The translations under genes were made by a program, and so were the position numbers. 64,000 nucleotides of DNA from Capitulum mitella (Eukaryota > Arthropoda > Thecostraca > Pollicipedomorpha > Pollicipedidae): assembly GCA_030062745.1 (NCBI GenBank), contig CP099841.1:19161398-19225397 (forward strand), given 5' to 3'. Positions 21,850 to 34,990 of this stretch are shown one piece after another; within the stretch, counting starts at the first letter, position 1; each line of letters opens with the position of its first letter. The notes under the pieces are model-generated. The model saw nothing but the letters and a program-made list of their open reading frames with translations. It searched no databases and was not told the DNA's origin.

Positions 21850-21859
21850 AAAAGGATAT
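21850..21859 (-). other. cac: U12-type AT-AC 5' splice site
   Basis: The exon ends GAGTGGCC and the intron begins ATATCCTTTT, an exact match to the minor-spliceosome 5' consensus (RTATCCTTT). No GT lies near the point where protein similarity stops. Using this site joins the exon to TCCGTTTGAG at 13723 and gives the expected EWPPFE. Confidence 0.93.
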
Positions 21860-22060
21860 GGCCACTCGATGATGAACTTGGTGTATCTTCTGATGGGGTT
21901 GGTTTCGCTGAAGAGGAAGAGGGAGGAGGGCCCCTTGCCGTCCTGGGGCGGTGCGCCGGCCTTCTTGCCCATGGCTGAGTAGGTGTAGGATCGCTGGCCA
22001 AGGGGGTCAGCGCCGCTGGCAGCAGCCTCCCTCGCGCGTGCCTCCTGAGCCGCCGCTAGC
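21860..22060 (-). CDS. cac: cac N-terminal exon up to the start of IS1
   Basis: 201 bp after a polypyrimidine tract and CAG acceptor. It encodes an Ala-rich stretch (LAAAQEARAREAAASG), then GQRSYTYSAMGKKAGAPP, then SSLFLFSETNPIRRYTKFIIEWP. The last part is the conserved cytoplasmic lead-in to the first membrane segment of Cav2 channels. The exon ends after two bases of a Pro codon, at an ATATCCTTTT donor (see the U12 features). Translation could start at the internal ATG at 21972, giving MGKKAGAPP, much like the short Drosophila cac N-terminus. It could instead start upstream, either at in-frame ATGs at 22092/22086 if the acceptor is unused, or in the candidate exon at 48.4 kb. The frame is open to the acceptor, so an upstream start is possible. 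Confidence 0.92.
21970..21972 (-). other. cac: Candidate internal start codon of cac
   Basis: The ATG sits in GCCATGG context (G at -3, G at +4), a strong eukaryotic initiation context, and opens MGKKAGAPPQDGKGPSS. Short cac N-termini in insects begin in a similar MG.KK way. Leader frames upstream also remain open, so isoforms with different starts are possible. Confidence 0.55.
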
Positions 22061-24579
22061 CTGCCGGGAAAAGAAGACACCGACATGATCACGAAGGCTC
22101 GATCACGCTCCAGAGTGCAGGGGCTTCAGGAGGCTGGGGCCGAGGGCTGCATTGCACTGCAAAGACGGATTTACCTCGGCCAGCCAGCCAGGAGTCTAGG
22201 CCTTCAGTAATGACTAATGATGATTAACGCAATGGCATGCCGTTGAAAAGAGTTTGGTAGTTCCCACTATTAAGAAATGATGGCCTATGGCAAAGGGGTG
22301 AGGTGAAAGGAGTAGCGCGGTTTGCTAAAAGAGCAATGAGGATTCGTTTTTTGGAAGCTAACACCAACGACGTAACGCATTTTCCTTGTTAATCACATCG
22401 GAGTACATCACATTGCGGTCTTACGAAAGTTGCTAGAGATTCGTCAGGCGTGATTGAAGGTTATCATCAGATATTTGATGTGAAAAGATGTTCCTAATTT
22501 ATATGCAACGTACTGCGTAAGATCACTGCACCTTTGTCATTAGCCTCCGGTTGACGCCAACTAGCCAATCATGTGTTGACCACATCTGGCCCACCAACGC
22601 AGCCACATTTTCCTGGGCACTAAGTCGAACAAATGATTACCAAGCAAATGCAGATTAACTCAAATGTACGCAGAAACGTTTCTGCATCGTCAATGAATTG
22701 CATGCGTTGTGCAGCTTAATAAGAACTTTTTGGCTCCCGTCACCTACCGCAAGGAAGCGTTTCCAGTGGGGCAGAATGAGAACAGAGGTAATTTCTTTCT
22801 TCTTCCTTTGATTTGGAAGATAACGCGCTGAGCCTCTATCAGCGCGTGGCTCATTGCTTGACACGCAGGCGAGGCATTTTGCCGACTGAAGTTATGAAGT
22901 TCCATACTCTGTTACCTACAGCAAAGTAATGTTTGTGCAATGCCTTTCACATCACTTATCATTGATATTTGCTTCGGCAACTCTTATTATTCAGATCAAC
23001 TTCTTCTCATATGGCATTCAGTGAGAGTACTTTAAAAAAGCCCTTCTAAGCCAGGTATTCGTGTCAGCACCTGCCTTGCATAATATTCTCCATTTGCAAG
23101 AATACCACATAGAAACAGCATTATACTTTGTCAGACAGTCGTCGGTTCGATCCAGCCTCATCACAGTACTCCATTCCACCCTGGGCTGGTGGCGTTTCCA
23201 TACCTAGGGGCCCAGTCCCTCAGAGGACTGGTAGCACGCTGTGCCCGCGCCGCGTGGACCCTTCCACTCGCGTACGTGCCCCCTGGCCAGCGCGGGGTGG
23301 CCACATCTGGTCCGCCAGCTGGCCGCACCGGGCACAAGTGCGCTGCTTACTCGATGATTGCGGCGTTCGGCGGCGGCCGCCAACTGTGCGGGCCTCAGGG
23401 CGCCGGGCCGATACTTAGCCACGCGGACGGCGCAGCTCGACGGCCGTCAGGGTGCGAGAAGTTCGCGCGGTCGGTGACGTCACCAGGCTGAAGTGATGCG
23501 TGTCCGCCGCTGGGACGACACATTTACGGCCCCGCCTGAGGTCGGACAATGCTTAATGTGTTGATCTGGGCTTGATACGATCACAGCCCTTAAACTGCAT
23601 AACGACGCTGGACGTAAGGTGTTTCGCCATTGGTATTCGTTATTGACAGATATGAAACAATGAGTTGCAGATTCTCGCAACGTTGATTTAAGATACGTGA
23701 CGTACTCCAGCTCTATGAGGGAGGTCTTGAAAGCAATTAATCGCGATTTCCAACGACTGACATTTTTAGATGTTCTTTTTAGGTATCACGTTCCGTGGCT
23801 GCAGTTTGAGATTTTGGATGCGACGAATAACTGACGTAATGCAGCGAGAAAAAATATGCAACGGTGGAACCGTACAACGACGAGATGGAAATTGGCCGCC
23901 TGCGTGAGTCTCATGCCATCAGCATATTCCTACGGCGCGCTTAGACTTTTATTAAACTTTACATGTTTACCATGTCCTCGGAAAACAGACTTTTCGTCAA
24001 CGTCAGCAACGACGTTTTAGAACAACAACAACGTCATAGACAACGTCAGCAGCGACGCTTTCTATGACTTATTCTCGGGAAAATAATGCTTCACTTTCAG
24101 TCACTGCAAAGTGACTGAACTTTTTGACGGCAATAGAATGTGGTGGGCTGGAGATCTTCTGCTCCTGGATACAGGTAGATTGGAAGCAGATATACTGGAT
24201 CTGTTGGTGGATGCAGATTTTGGCCGTAGGTAGATTGTGGCCCCAAAGGATCAGGGTGAATCGGTATAATCGTCATCATTCCCATAGTTGAATACGGCTA
24301 GATTCCGATCCTACCGAAAAAAATGTTTGAGCGATGTACAACAGTTCGGACAAAACTTCCTTACGAATTTGCAAGGGCAGAAAATTATTAAAAGCGTAGA
24401 CGCCGTGGTGGTTTGAAACCTATAAAATATTGATAACTCGCTGTTTCAGTCATGACCCTCACCTGCGCCAGTCACGCAAAGGAAATTGTTCTTGTGCGTT
24501 CTTGTGCGGCACGTGACATCACTGCATGTTAAGTCTGTCTATCCACGACGTGCACGTGCAGCAAGCCAAACACCAAGTG

Positions 24580-25290
24580 CCGACTCAGTGCCAACGGAAT
24601 GTCAATGCAACGCCGGCCGACCCCACGACAAGCCGGAGACAGAGTGTCCGGCTTCGATCTCCGCCGGGCGGCTGATTCCGTCCTGCCTCGACAGAGTCCG
24701 GGCCGCGGACACCGCTCGACGCTCCGGATCCGGCCGGCCGCCCCTGTCGGCGCCTCCACCCTCCGACGCTCGGCTCCTGGCGACGCCCACGCCCCTCCCC
24801 CGCCGCCGCCGCCGCCGCCGCCGTGGCGCCAGGGCGGCGGCACCGGCCCGGCGCCGCGCCGCTCAGCGGACTTTCCAAGAGGTCAGCGCCGGCGACGGCG
24901 GCGATCGACGCATGCAAATCGACGGGCGGACGACGGCCGCGGCACGACGACCCTGCGGCGGCCGCGGCGGCCGCGTCTCGAGCCGTCCGCGCGCTTCCGC
25001 CGATCGATTTGTCCGGTGATCGATCGACGCGAGCCCAGCTCGGAGCCGTCAGCGGCGCTGTCGCCGGATGCATTCGGCGGCGGCGGCGGCGGCGCGGCAG
25101 CCGCGCCGGCGCCGCCGCCGCGCGGTCCGTTGCGCGGCGTCCGAGTTGTCTCGTCGGGCGGTGAAAGGCCGAGACCGGCGGACGCCGCCCCCGCACGGGT
25201 TTCCCGCTCGGCGTCCGGGCGGCGGTGGCGGGGGCAGACTGTCGGCGGAAATCGTCCTCTCGGAGGCGCATCTGCGAAACTGGTCCCGCG
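24580..25290. other. GC-rich island, ~700 bp
   Basis: CpG-dense, with a (CCG)n run at 24801-24824 and further CGG/GCC clusters at 25075-25120. Long Arg/Ala/Pro-rich open frames exist in several frames on both strands, as expected for GC-rich DNA; none resembles a known protein. It could be an unmethylated regulatory island. Confidence 0.6.
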
Positions 25291-26319
25291 CCTCCCCACC
25301 TCCGCCGGAGGTTCAGCTTTTTCTCTCAGTGTCTCTATAGACATACTTATAGAAATATGCAAATAAGCAAATTAAATAGAAAATACCCATAAAAATGAAA
25401 GAACGTTAAAAAACGAAAGCTTTCCAGCAGTATTTCTTTAGATGTTCCTTTTTATTATCACCGTGGCAAAATACCTCAGGAAAAGTTAAAAGAGTATTTC
25501 AAAATTTAACAAGCTTACATAAACATGGAAAAAAGCAAATCAATGCGAAGAGTCCGTCCGCTTCGAATAATTTAATAGGATAACCAGGCATTAGTCCTCT
25601 GGCTCTGTATCCATGTCAGTAGACGCGATCTGATTCTGTTTTTCCGCTTTTATGTTCCAGGATCCAACAACCACATGTAAAGAAATTGCAAACAATTGTT
25701 TATTAGTCCCAAACGCGCTAATTTTTAGAAATGCAAAAATATGTTCGCAACAAAAACACTAACTCGTCCTTGTATTAATACACAACCAGATCTGCGTCAA
25801 AAAAGTAACAATGCTGTCGGCAAATTCTTCATATATTAAAGCTGTTCTTCTGGGTGTTTTTATCTGAGGGAGCAAAAGCCATGGCAAGTAGAGACAACCT
25901 CATACCAAGGCAGGAGGTGCAGTTTGGCTTCCTGAGATTCAGCTAGTCAGCGCTGTGACATGTTCTCCATTGATCCTCAATGATTGGGTCCAGCAATAGA
26001 ACATCAATATCGGCGAACAAGCATTTATAAATAAACATCGCGGCCTTACGGATCGTCCACATGAAGCCTAATTACAAACGTTTTGTTGTACTCCCGGACA
26101 GCGTTTGGTCGAATATTTACGACATGTGATCATAAAAAATGGGCGATTACCGCAGGCTGATAACCAGAAGTTCACGTATCAAGGCATGTGATTAGTAGCG
26201 CATTTGGAAACCCAATGATAGACACGCGCATGACAGGCGCCCTTCGGGAAAAGTCGAAGGATACATACTCCCTTTCCTATTGTTTGGACGGGTCTTTAGA
26301 AAAATCCTCTATATTAACC

Positions 26320-27570
26320 ATATTCTATGCTCCTGCCCGTCCACGCTGAGGAGAAGAGGCAAATTCTGCCCCCCCCCCCCTCCCCGCGATCTCGAAACTC
26401 TTGGTTTGATTTCCTAGCAAAAAGCGGCGTTCGGTGGCCTGGAGCAAGATCTACGTCTCTTGAAAAAGAAATGTTGAAAATTCCCTAAAAGTGAAGGGGA
26501 ATCAAAATGAAGGCATAAAGAAGGACTTACTTCTTGGAGCTTTCTGATCATGTTTTATGGCCGGTTTTGCTCTGCTTTATGTCATTCTACCGACATTTGA
26601 TGTCTATCACATACGTTAGCAAGTGTCCGATTATTAAAACTCATGGCACATAAAAATGGGAACACGTTTACGGGAAACGTTAATTCATTTGCAGCATATT
26701 TTGAGTCTGACGACCTTCTTTGTGTTTGGAAAACATTCCCATATATGTCACATGCCATATTATATACATATGACAAATGTTCCTAGGCGGATCCAGATAC
26801 CAGAAAAAGAGAGGTCAATAACTAGATGATGATACCTGTGTGTTGTTCCGCAAATCGAGTCATGATTTCTCAGAAATAAGAAAAAATTAAAACGCCCCTT
26901 TTATGTTGTCCTGGGGCCGCCTCTAATTTTTCATTTTACTGAAATATACGACATTCGATTGTGTTCTATGATGATCTACCAAAACCAACCACACAGATCC
27001 AGATGTCTGTTAGTCCCACTAATCATGTTATTGGACGAAACATGCGCCAGAAAACTAATAATTGTGAGCGCCCTGGCAGTATATTTAGGTCGAGTATGTG
27101 CGTTAATTAATATAAAGATGTTTATATCACACTTCATCTTTGTTTTATTCGCAAAATAAGTCATAAATTCTTAGGAATAAGAAAACATAGACACCCCGTT
27201 TTAAATAGCCCTGGACACGCTGTTCACCAGTCTCTTAAAAATACTTGAAAGTGTGCAGGTTAAAAATATTTCGATCATTTGAACTGTCTATGACATTATG
27301 AAGGACATCAAAATAGCACATAACCATGTCAAAGCGCGCGATCTCCAGACAGCGCGATGTTCCTAAAACATGTTTCCCAAAAACGTGCCCTAGAACCGTC
27401 CTTGGAAGAGGTAAAGATTTGAAATTTCGTCTGAACATATTAACAAAATTTTTAGATAGTCACCAAATTTTGTGAAGCAGCTTCCAAAAGCCCGCGAACT
27501 GTAAAAGAAAAACCGGAGGGGAGGCAGAATCTGCCCCCTCCCAGCACGGAATAGGGCAAATGTGAATTTT
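26320..27570. mobile_element. Inverted-repeat element D
   Basis: Left end: GCCCGTCCACGCTGAGG, then GGCAAATTCTGCC and a long C-run. The right end, reversed: GCCCTATTCCGTGCTGGG, then GGCAGATTCTGCCTCCCC. The imperfect inverted repeats are about 50-60 bp and carry the same palindromic design as A and B. The word CGATCTCGA...AACT just inside the left end recurs inside the right end of element A. The interior has only one AGGTCA and no transposase. Confidence 0.5.
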
Positions 27571-29109
27571 GGGTTCTGGAATCTTTCCGCCTTTAGTTTG
27601 CAGCGTGCCGCCATAGCTTCAGTACGTTCCGCCGCGATGACGACTGGAGCGCCGTTAAACACAAGTTGAAACGTAAACTGCAAAACAAAAAAAAAACGCA
27701 TGACAGCGCCGGTTACGTCCATGTGCGTTTCAAAAGATGAATTCGACGCAGGTCCCTGAACTGATGCTTACATTCAATGTGAATGGGATATCCGAGCCAT
27801 GAGCATGCTCCCTTGAGACAAGTTTAAGAAAAGTAGCTCATTAACAGCAATATTTTGAACATTTAGGTATTTTTGTTTTTTTGGACACGTTAAGCAAAAA
27901 GGTAAATAAACATGAGAAGACATAATGGCTTACATCAACGGAATCTGGCATGAGTGTTAATCCAGCACACATATTTCTAAATGTAGCGGTCTAGATATCA
28001 GTTACTCCAAATGCATCTTCAAAATGCTTTCGATGATCACTCTCAAATGTATCTTAGTGTTGATCCTTAATTGCATTAAATGGTTCACAGAGCAAGATGC
28101 ATTAGTAAAATGTATATGAATGTAGTGCTTGAGTCAAGCCATGTCGATGTAATAACATTGTACTTTTAAGATTATTGAGACCATAGGAGTATATTTCAGC
28201 TGCTTTTTCCTTACTTCACTCATAAATACACACTCGCGTTTTATGACACGGCTCATGTGGATAGAAAAACGTACGCGCTATCAAAAGTAAGGGGAAAAGC
28301 GTGAGTGTTCGGAGCGCCAATTTCTGTATTCATCGAAGAACGAAAGACGCAGTGGTAAAGTTCGCAAACATTGAGGGGCATAATGTCAGCCTCTCGCTGG
28401 GCTGCCTAAATGCCTAGTTGAATGCAAACGCGCGTCATGATAGCGTTTCATCAGGAAAACTGTTCACTCTTAGAAACGTAACATAATACAATAACTATCT
28501 TCACGATATGACGTTTAAATGGTTATTATGGTGTTACCTTTTAAAGGCGTACAGATTTGCAACACACCTTAATTTATTGCACTGAAACTTGCGCCGGACG
28601 TGAAGCCATAACCTCGGCGCAAAAAATGCGCACAGTGCAGCCTGCAGTGCATCACATTTCTTCTCCATTATTTTTACCGGGTACTTGAAAGTATTGCATA
28701 CAAATTTAGGATTGTTATGAGTGCAATATTGCTTCGAAGTGCTGTGCAAATACGTAAAAATGAATCCCGAAATATCTAGTTTTTTTTCCAATTTGTAACA
28801 CTTCTAGAGCAAAGTAGGATGACAAAGTCAGGCACGCCGACCTAAAAAGACAATGCGTTTATCTTTTTTAAGCACAGAATTAGACAGCTATAAGTCAGAT
28901 GGCGTAGGAACAGATTGTGCAAAACTATCGTTGTTTTGCGGCGAGAAATAAATCTATGTTTTCTCAACATCAAAATAGGAGACGCCTGTCGTTTAAAATA
29001 TGCCACCAACAAGAAAGACATGCATTGCTGCATTAAAACATGTGCAAAGGGAAATTAGGCATAAAACCAGGTAATATCGCACAAGCTGAAATTTCAAAAA
29101 AGCACCAGA

Positions 29110-29790
29110 CCATGTGCAAATGACGGCGCGGAGCACCTCTTACCGCCGGCAGTCGCCGGGGTGTGGAAAAACGGGGCCAGGGCCGCCATAGCAGCTGGCG
29201 GCGGCCGGCGCGCGCCCACCTACCTGTGCTCAGGCTCCTCTCACAGTCATGCCCTTCCATGAGGGGCCGGCGCGCCGAATCGCGTCCCAGCGCCACATCC
29301 TGCTCCGGACATCTCCTGGCTAGGCCTATATCTGAGCGGGTGTGTTTGTGTGTGTGTGTCTGGCGGTGTGTGTATGTGCGCGACCGCCTGCGAGTACGTG
29401 GACGGAGCGGGCCGCGCGCCGGCCGTATTGAACCGGCCGGCGGCGCCTCCACTGCGCAGCCTGGGTCGCGCCGCGCGCCGCAGAGACACGTAGCCGCCGC
29501 CGACGACGACGCTGACGGCGAGCCGGGCCAGGCCGGGTGGCTCGCCGCGTTTGAAATAGCTCCAGGCGGCCGGCTGAGGGCCGCACTCGTGGCAGGACGC
29601 TGCCGGCCGGGGCACTTTCTATGCCGTGCGCCGAGCGGCGGCCGTGGCAGGCTTGGCCGGTGGTGCGGGCTGGTCGACTGCGGCCGCCCTCCCCGCCTCG
29701 GCCGCCGGTGGGGGGGGGGGGCGCCTGACTCCTCCCACCGCGAGCGGCAGGCACCGCACGTGTGTGGCGTCGTCGAACAGACCGATATAC
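29110..29790. other. GC-rich island with GT-rich run
   Basis: CpG-dense, with a GT-rich stretch (29341-29378) and a G-run near 29710. No recognisable coding content or splice-linked cac sequence. Confidence 0.6.
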
Positions 29791-32700
29791 GGTCACCGAC
29801 GGAACAGCGTGGTCGGCACAAAAATTATCTTGACATGTGTTCTTGTCATTGAACGGAACGAAAATGCTAATGCTACCCATGGAGTGTAGCGCGCCATGTT
29901 TGCCTGATACCTACCATTCTAACTTAGCGTTGTCTTTTCTCGCCTGCTATGCTGGTGCCACTTACGAGCAGCGACAAGTTGTTTCACTTGTGCACTCGCT
30001 AAGCATTATTCACATATTCAAATAGACGGATGACAAATCATGGATGTAGGAACGTTTTGAAAGCTGGCGGCGTCTGCATCATTCTACCGCGAACTCTTTT
30101 GGTAGAGCACCATGTGGTTTTCGTTGCATTTTTCCAGAGCTGGTGGGGGCACCGCTCTACCTGCTTTGTGGAATGCTACATGTACTTATTTTTTCCGGAC
30201 GTTTGCTTGTGCTTGTATGCTTGTGCGGGCGCTCTCGAGAGGAAGAGCTGTACATAAATAACATTATTCAGCATTTGGGCTTGAAATAAAGACATTGCGT
30301 CGACATTGATGGTGGTTATCTTGAAACCTTGCGTTAATATACAGCAATAACCTTGAACTTTTCCTTTACCGTTAAGGCACAACGTTAATGCTCATCGAGC
30401 ACCTTAATATTTGTTTAAGAAAAGCAGAAAGACTTGGTATGTAGAACCCTTTTAAGTGCCTATGAACATGGAAAGTGGTGATTATCGTTTTTGTCGTTCG
30501 CATAAACAGAATTGTTTTTTTAAATAAAACTCAGTATCACTTCATTGTCAACAAGATTTTTTTGCGATTCTTCTCTAAATTTGCTAAATGTTTTTCCATA
30601 TAGAACAGACCGGAACAATGTACTCTAACCCACACATATAAATTTCTTAAAAAAGTACATAAATGAATAATCACGTCGTGATTAATAGGAAAATTGAGCA
30701 TTCATCTCACAGAAACACAGACCCTGGCAAAGCTCAAACTAGGAAGAGGGAATCCATGGCTTGCGAGATATTGTATTCCGTGCGACGTCTGATGTTAACC
30801 CTCGCCCGGCGGACGGTAATTGCGTCCTCTGCCGGGCGGCAGGGACTTCGGAGACTATCCCCCACCCCGGCTTTCTCCAGAATGACAGGTAACAGGGACA
30901 AACAAAAACATAGAGATGACGCCAATCAGTACTGCAAACCCAATGAAATCCAATTTATGGATGAAAATCCCCAGATTGGCCTCTAGGCCTCCTCGTCGGG
31001 CGAAGGTTGAGTTCCAAAAAGACGCGAAGTCGAGTCTCTTGCCCCTTCTAGGGCGAATTCCACGAATTAAAACAAAATGAGATCAATGACTCAAGTTCAT
31101 GTCCATCAAAATCTGCATTGTCCGTGCTATCTGTTTACGGAGTGTACGCAACCATTTTCTGATTACTGCTTATTTGAGTTTGCAAATTTTCTTTAGGGTG
31201 TTTGCTAAACTTAAACAAAACCAAGTGTGCCTCTTGATATTTTGTGCTGACCTGACCTGAGTTGCCATAACCTTATGTGACAAAAGCAGGGAAAGCCAAA
31301 AACCTTTTTGTTGAAGATGAATGCATAAACATTTCACAAAATAGCTTGATACACGTTTCTAAGGCAATAGAGGTTAGACCAGTGTCCATTAATGTTCATG
31401 ACATGAATCGCCATCTGTGTGCTATTTTCATGTGGCTGGGATCCAGTAAGGAACTGCGCTAGTTGCTGGTGCCAGGGGTGATAAACTCTGCAGCTCAGCT
31501 CCATAGGGACGTCACTAACGCGAACATTTTCCCAGTGCGTCGCCGAGTAAGTGATGACATGACCTGATGTGATCAGGCATTTTTAAACGGATAAATTCGC
31601 CTTCACAAAAACGACGACAAAGTGTGCCAAATATCATGTATCTATCATATATCACTTTTGCAACATTTTTTTGTCTTTGGGACTGGAACCGGTTGATTCG
31701 GGCCTCATACTAGCTGAAACGATCCTCTAAAACAAACGGATAATTTCTTAGCATATACAGCCCTGTAGCGCCCAGACGTAGAGCTAAGCAAGGTTTAAAA
31801 TTATCAGGTTATAATAAATTCGACCGGAATGCCTTATGAGTTTGGGTAAGGGGGTTTTTCGTGGATGTCGTAAAGGATCAGAGACCGTTCGAGCAGATGT
31901 TGTTGCCTTGACCACGGCCCCCGCACGTGATCGCGCAATGCCAGGTCACAGCTGTTTGTGGCGAAACTGTAAGGTGCTGTGAAGCGTAAGAAACGACCGG
32001 CGTTACCAGTAAGATTATGATGAATTTCCCGAAACTCTCCCCAAGATCGTAAAGGATTTCCAAAGATTCCAAGGTAGGCAATACACAGCAGTGCCAAATT
32101 GCCAAAACCTACATTCAGGCAGAACCAGAACTCTCCCCAAGTACTTAATGCACCAAGAAATAATATACAGAAGCTAAGCGCGGATTTCTTGGTGCGTTTG
32201 TGCATATTTTGAAGAGCTTAGCTTATCAAAAAGGCGTCCACAAAGAAAAACGTAGGCAGGCATAGTCATAAACTAGATGAACGCCCCCCGGGACCTTGCA
32301 TTCCTTCGAGATATTATCATAATCACTCTAAGTTAAAAGCAACCTTTACATTTTCGCAATGTCCTGCATGGAAAACAAGCAAGGGTTTCCACCAGGGGCG
32401 CAGCCAGGATTTCCGAAGATGTAACATTTGGAACTCGTTAAAATTATGTGACATCTTTTGGCATGTTGTCATGAAGTGCTGTAAAATGCGTTTTACGAGC
32501 TAGGCGACAAGAATTTCCGAAAAACGCCCCTTTTCTCCCTGGCATTCAAAGGCCATTGGCTGACAGGCTCCCGCTCGACGCTAGCGTATCGATGTCTAAC
32601 TGCAGTAAGGTTAAAAAATGTCGAGATTCTTCTTCGAGCGAGGCTGAGGTGGCGGTTCGTAAAACAAAACAACTTAGCAATGCTAAGTTTAATCCACGAT

Positions 32701-34854
32701 TTTCAGTTGCTCATGACGTAGCAACGGCCCAAGCGGAACGCTACAATGAGCAGTGCAGTTAGTACGATATATAAGTTGACACAACCGCTAGATGTCTCTA
32801 CATACACGTTCTGAGTTGGTAGGCTGTCCCGCATTGCAAGTGCTTTTAGATCAGTGCCTAGCTCCCTTTGGAGCGTTGAATTCTGCAACGAAAGCCGTCA
32901 CCTAGTATCGTTCTCCGTTGATGGACACGCATACGTAAAAAAGGCAAACTAAATCCGCTTGCAAAGATGCAGTTTACTAACAGTACTATGCACGTGATGG
33001 TTGTTCAATGAATCCTAAATGTCATTCCCAAATAAAGTGTTTTTTTGTGATTTTGGCCAAGTATTTTATGCGCTTACGTGCACTTACCAGATTCGAGATC
33101 AATTTCGTTTAAACGAGCTATCCGTTTTCGTAGATATAACCAATAATTCATTTTCAAAATTGGTCGGGGTTGCGAGTTTTGAACTTTACAGGGTACTGGC
33201 ACTGTTTTTCCCCTACTACAGATATAGGCACATGTATAATGGCAATAGTGGTAGTTTTCTATGTTCTCATTCTGTTCAAAACAAGGGAGAATGTTGTGAA
33301 TCAAAAACTTAAAAGCGCAAAAGCCTGCGTGATATCATCAGCAGTTAACCTTTAGACATATGTTTCATTATCAGAAGAAAAGGAGAGTGGGCGGTGTGCG
33401 GTAAAACACTATCAGCCTGTAATAGTGGGACGGCTCTCAAGCTTGTTGCAATTTTTTTCGCGGACAATGTGACTCTGGAAAAATTTTGGTTTTTTGTTTT
33501 TGTTTTTTGATTGTTCCATTTTTTTCATAGGAGAAATGAAACAATCATGTCAGACCATTCTGCGGCCGTGGTTAGCAAAGATACAGAACGACATGAACAT
33601 TCAGCATCACACACAGGAGTGCGAAAAAGGCCTAAAAGTTAACTCGCCTGAGGATGATGATTATCAATGAAACATAACTTTTGAAGCGTCATTCGAGGTC
33701 TTTTATTGCCAAAATTTTGAAATCAATTCACTGCAAAACGAATGGATCAAAAAATAAAAGTAAATAAATGAAATACCATAAAAAACAAAAAAATCGTAAC
33801 ACTGCACTTTTTAAAACATGGTATTGCTTGATCCGACATTGGCCAGTGGCAATGCATGTCATCAGGTCGAGAATTGTACACATGCCGTAAGAGGAATATA
33901 GGATATGGCACCACAGGTTAGGTGTCTGCAAAACATCGTTCCTTTTGTGGTTTTGCTTGTCTGTGAAAAGCCAGAAAAATTTTCAGCGGCTTCGGGCCGG
34001 AGGGGGTAAATCTTGTGCATGGCTAATCACCGTGAATAACAGGAATACATTACTGAAATCACTGTCTTTCCATGTACCGGGCTAAAACATTCCGGAGGTC
34101 TTGGACCAGGCTGGTTCCCTGCAGTGTTATACTGCACCACCGTAAAACGTGATTTCAATTTCTAGTTGTCAGAAATTAACTTGCGATTCAAAGACATGAA
34201 GTGATACTGAACGCATATGTTATCCATTGTCACGAGTCAGTGGTCGAATGTTCTTCATTCATACGACAATCGATAGTAATGCACGTTGCAAACCCGAAAG
34301 CAATGAATGTGCCAGCAGGTCAGTGTCAACATGAAATCTTGGGTCATCAGCACAAAACGTTTGATTATATAAGCATGGACTGCGCTGCACACTCAGCTAC
34401 AAAATACAACTCGTACAAAAATGAAAACATCAAATTTACAATGAATCGCACCATGGCCAAAATCAAGGTTAATCAAAGTTTCCTCCCTCAAAAGAAAAGC
34501 GCAAGTCGGACTGCAACATGAACCTTGTGTTGTGGAAAATACCAATGTAGGTTTTTTTGTAAAATAACAAGAATGAAACTAATGCGGAGTGATCGAGAGG
34601 AGGTGATGGTATTACGGATAGAGAGATTTGTCGGATGTTGGAAGGAGATCATCGACCAGAATGGGATGAAACAACCATCATCGACAGAGAGCCACACTGG
34701 AAAGTGAAAAAGCGGCGGCACATATGACACTGGCTAACAATCCCATCAGTAATTCAAGTGTACACATCAGCTCAATATGGCTCCCAATTCTGCGAAAAAA
34801 TCCCCCAAATCAAGGGGATGAATAAAGACTTCCATCATCCATCAATACGTCCTC

Positions 34855-34990
34855 CTCGATAGTGCAGTGGTTAGCGTGCTGGGCTCAAAATCAGAATGTC
34901 CCTGGTCTGAATCTTAAAAATACCGTAGGCTTCTTATTTTCGATTTCTTCATTTCATTTTCATTTCATTCCATTCATTCATTTCAGAAAA
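34855..34990 (+). mobile_element. tRNA-derived SINE-like sequence
   Basis: TAGTGCAGTGGTTAGCGTGC resembles an RNA polymerase III A box, and GGTCTGAATCT about 45 nt on resembles a B box. An ATTC/ATTTC-rich tail (34945-34990) follows. It does not fold into a full tRNA, so a degraded SINE head is the best reading. Confidence 0.45.

Larger units (their letters stand above)
13724..21859 (-). other. AT-AC (U12-type) intron of cac, 8136 bp
   Basis: Minor-class intron between the N-terminal exon and IS1. Contents: GC-rich islands near 14.49-14.95 (with degenerate tandem repeats), 15.64-15.80, 16.64-16.87 and 17.15-17.52 kb; a three-unit repeat at 16078-16176; a (TCCAA)n run at 16261-16282; and a two-unit tandem repeat at 18239-18362. 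From about 18.4 to 21.8 kb the sequence is AT-rich with no feature I recognise. Confidence 0.9.

Noticed and set aside
24585-25366. Long Arg/Ala/Pro-rich open frames on both strands at 24.6-25.4 kb (up to about 255 codons)
   Set aside because: GC-rich DNA lacks stop codons in all frames. The predicted proteins are low-complexity, overlap each other and resemble nothing known.
29033-29880. Open frames of up to about 260 codons at 29.0-29.9 kb
   Set aside because: Same cause: a GC-rich island with compositionally biased translations in several frames.
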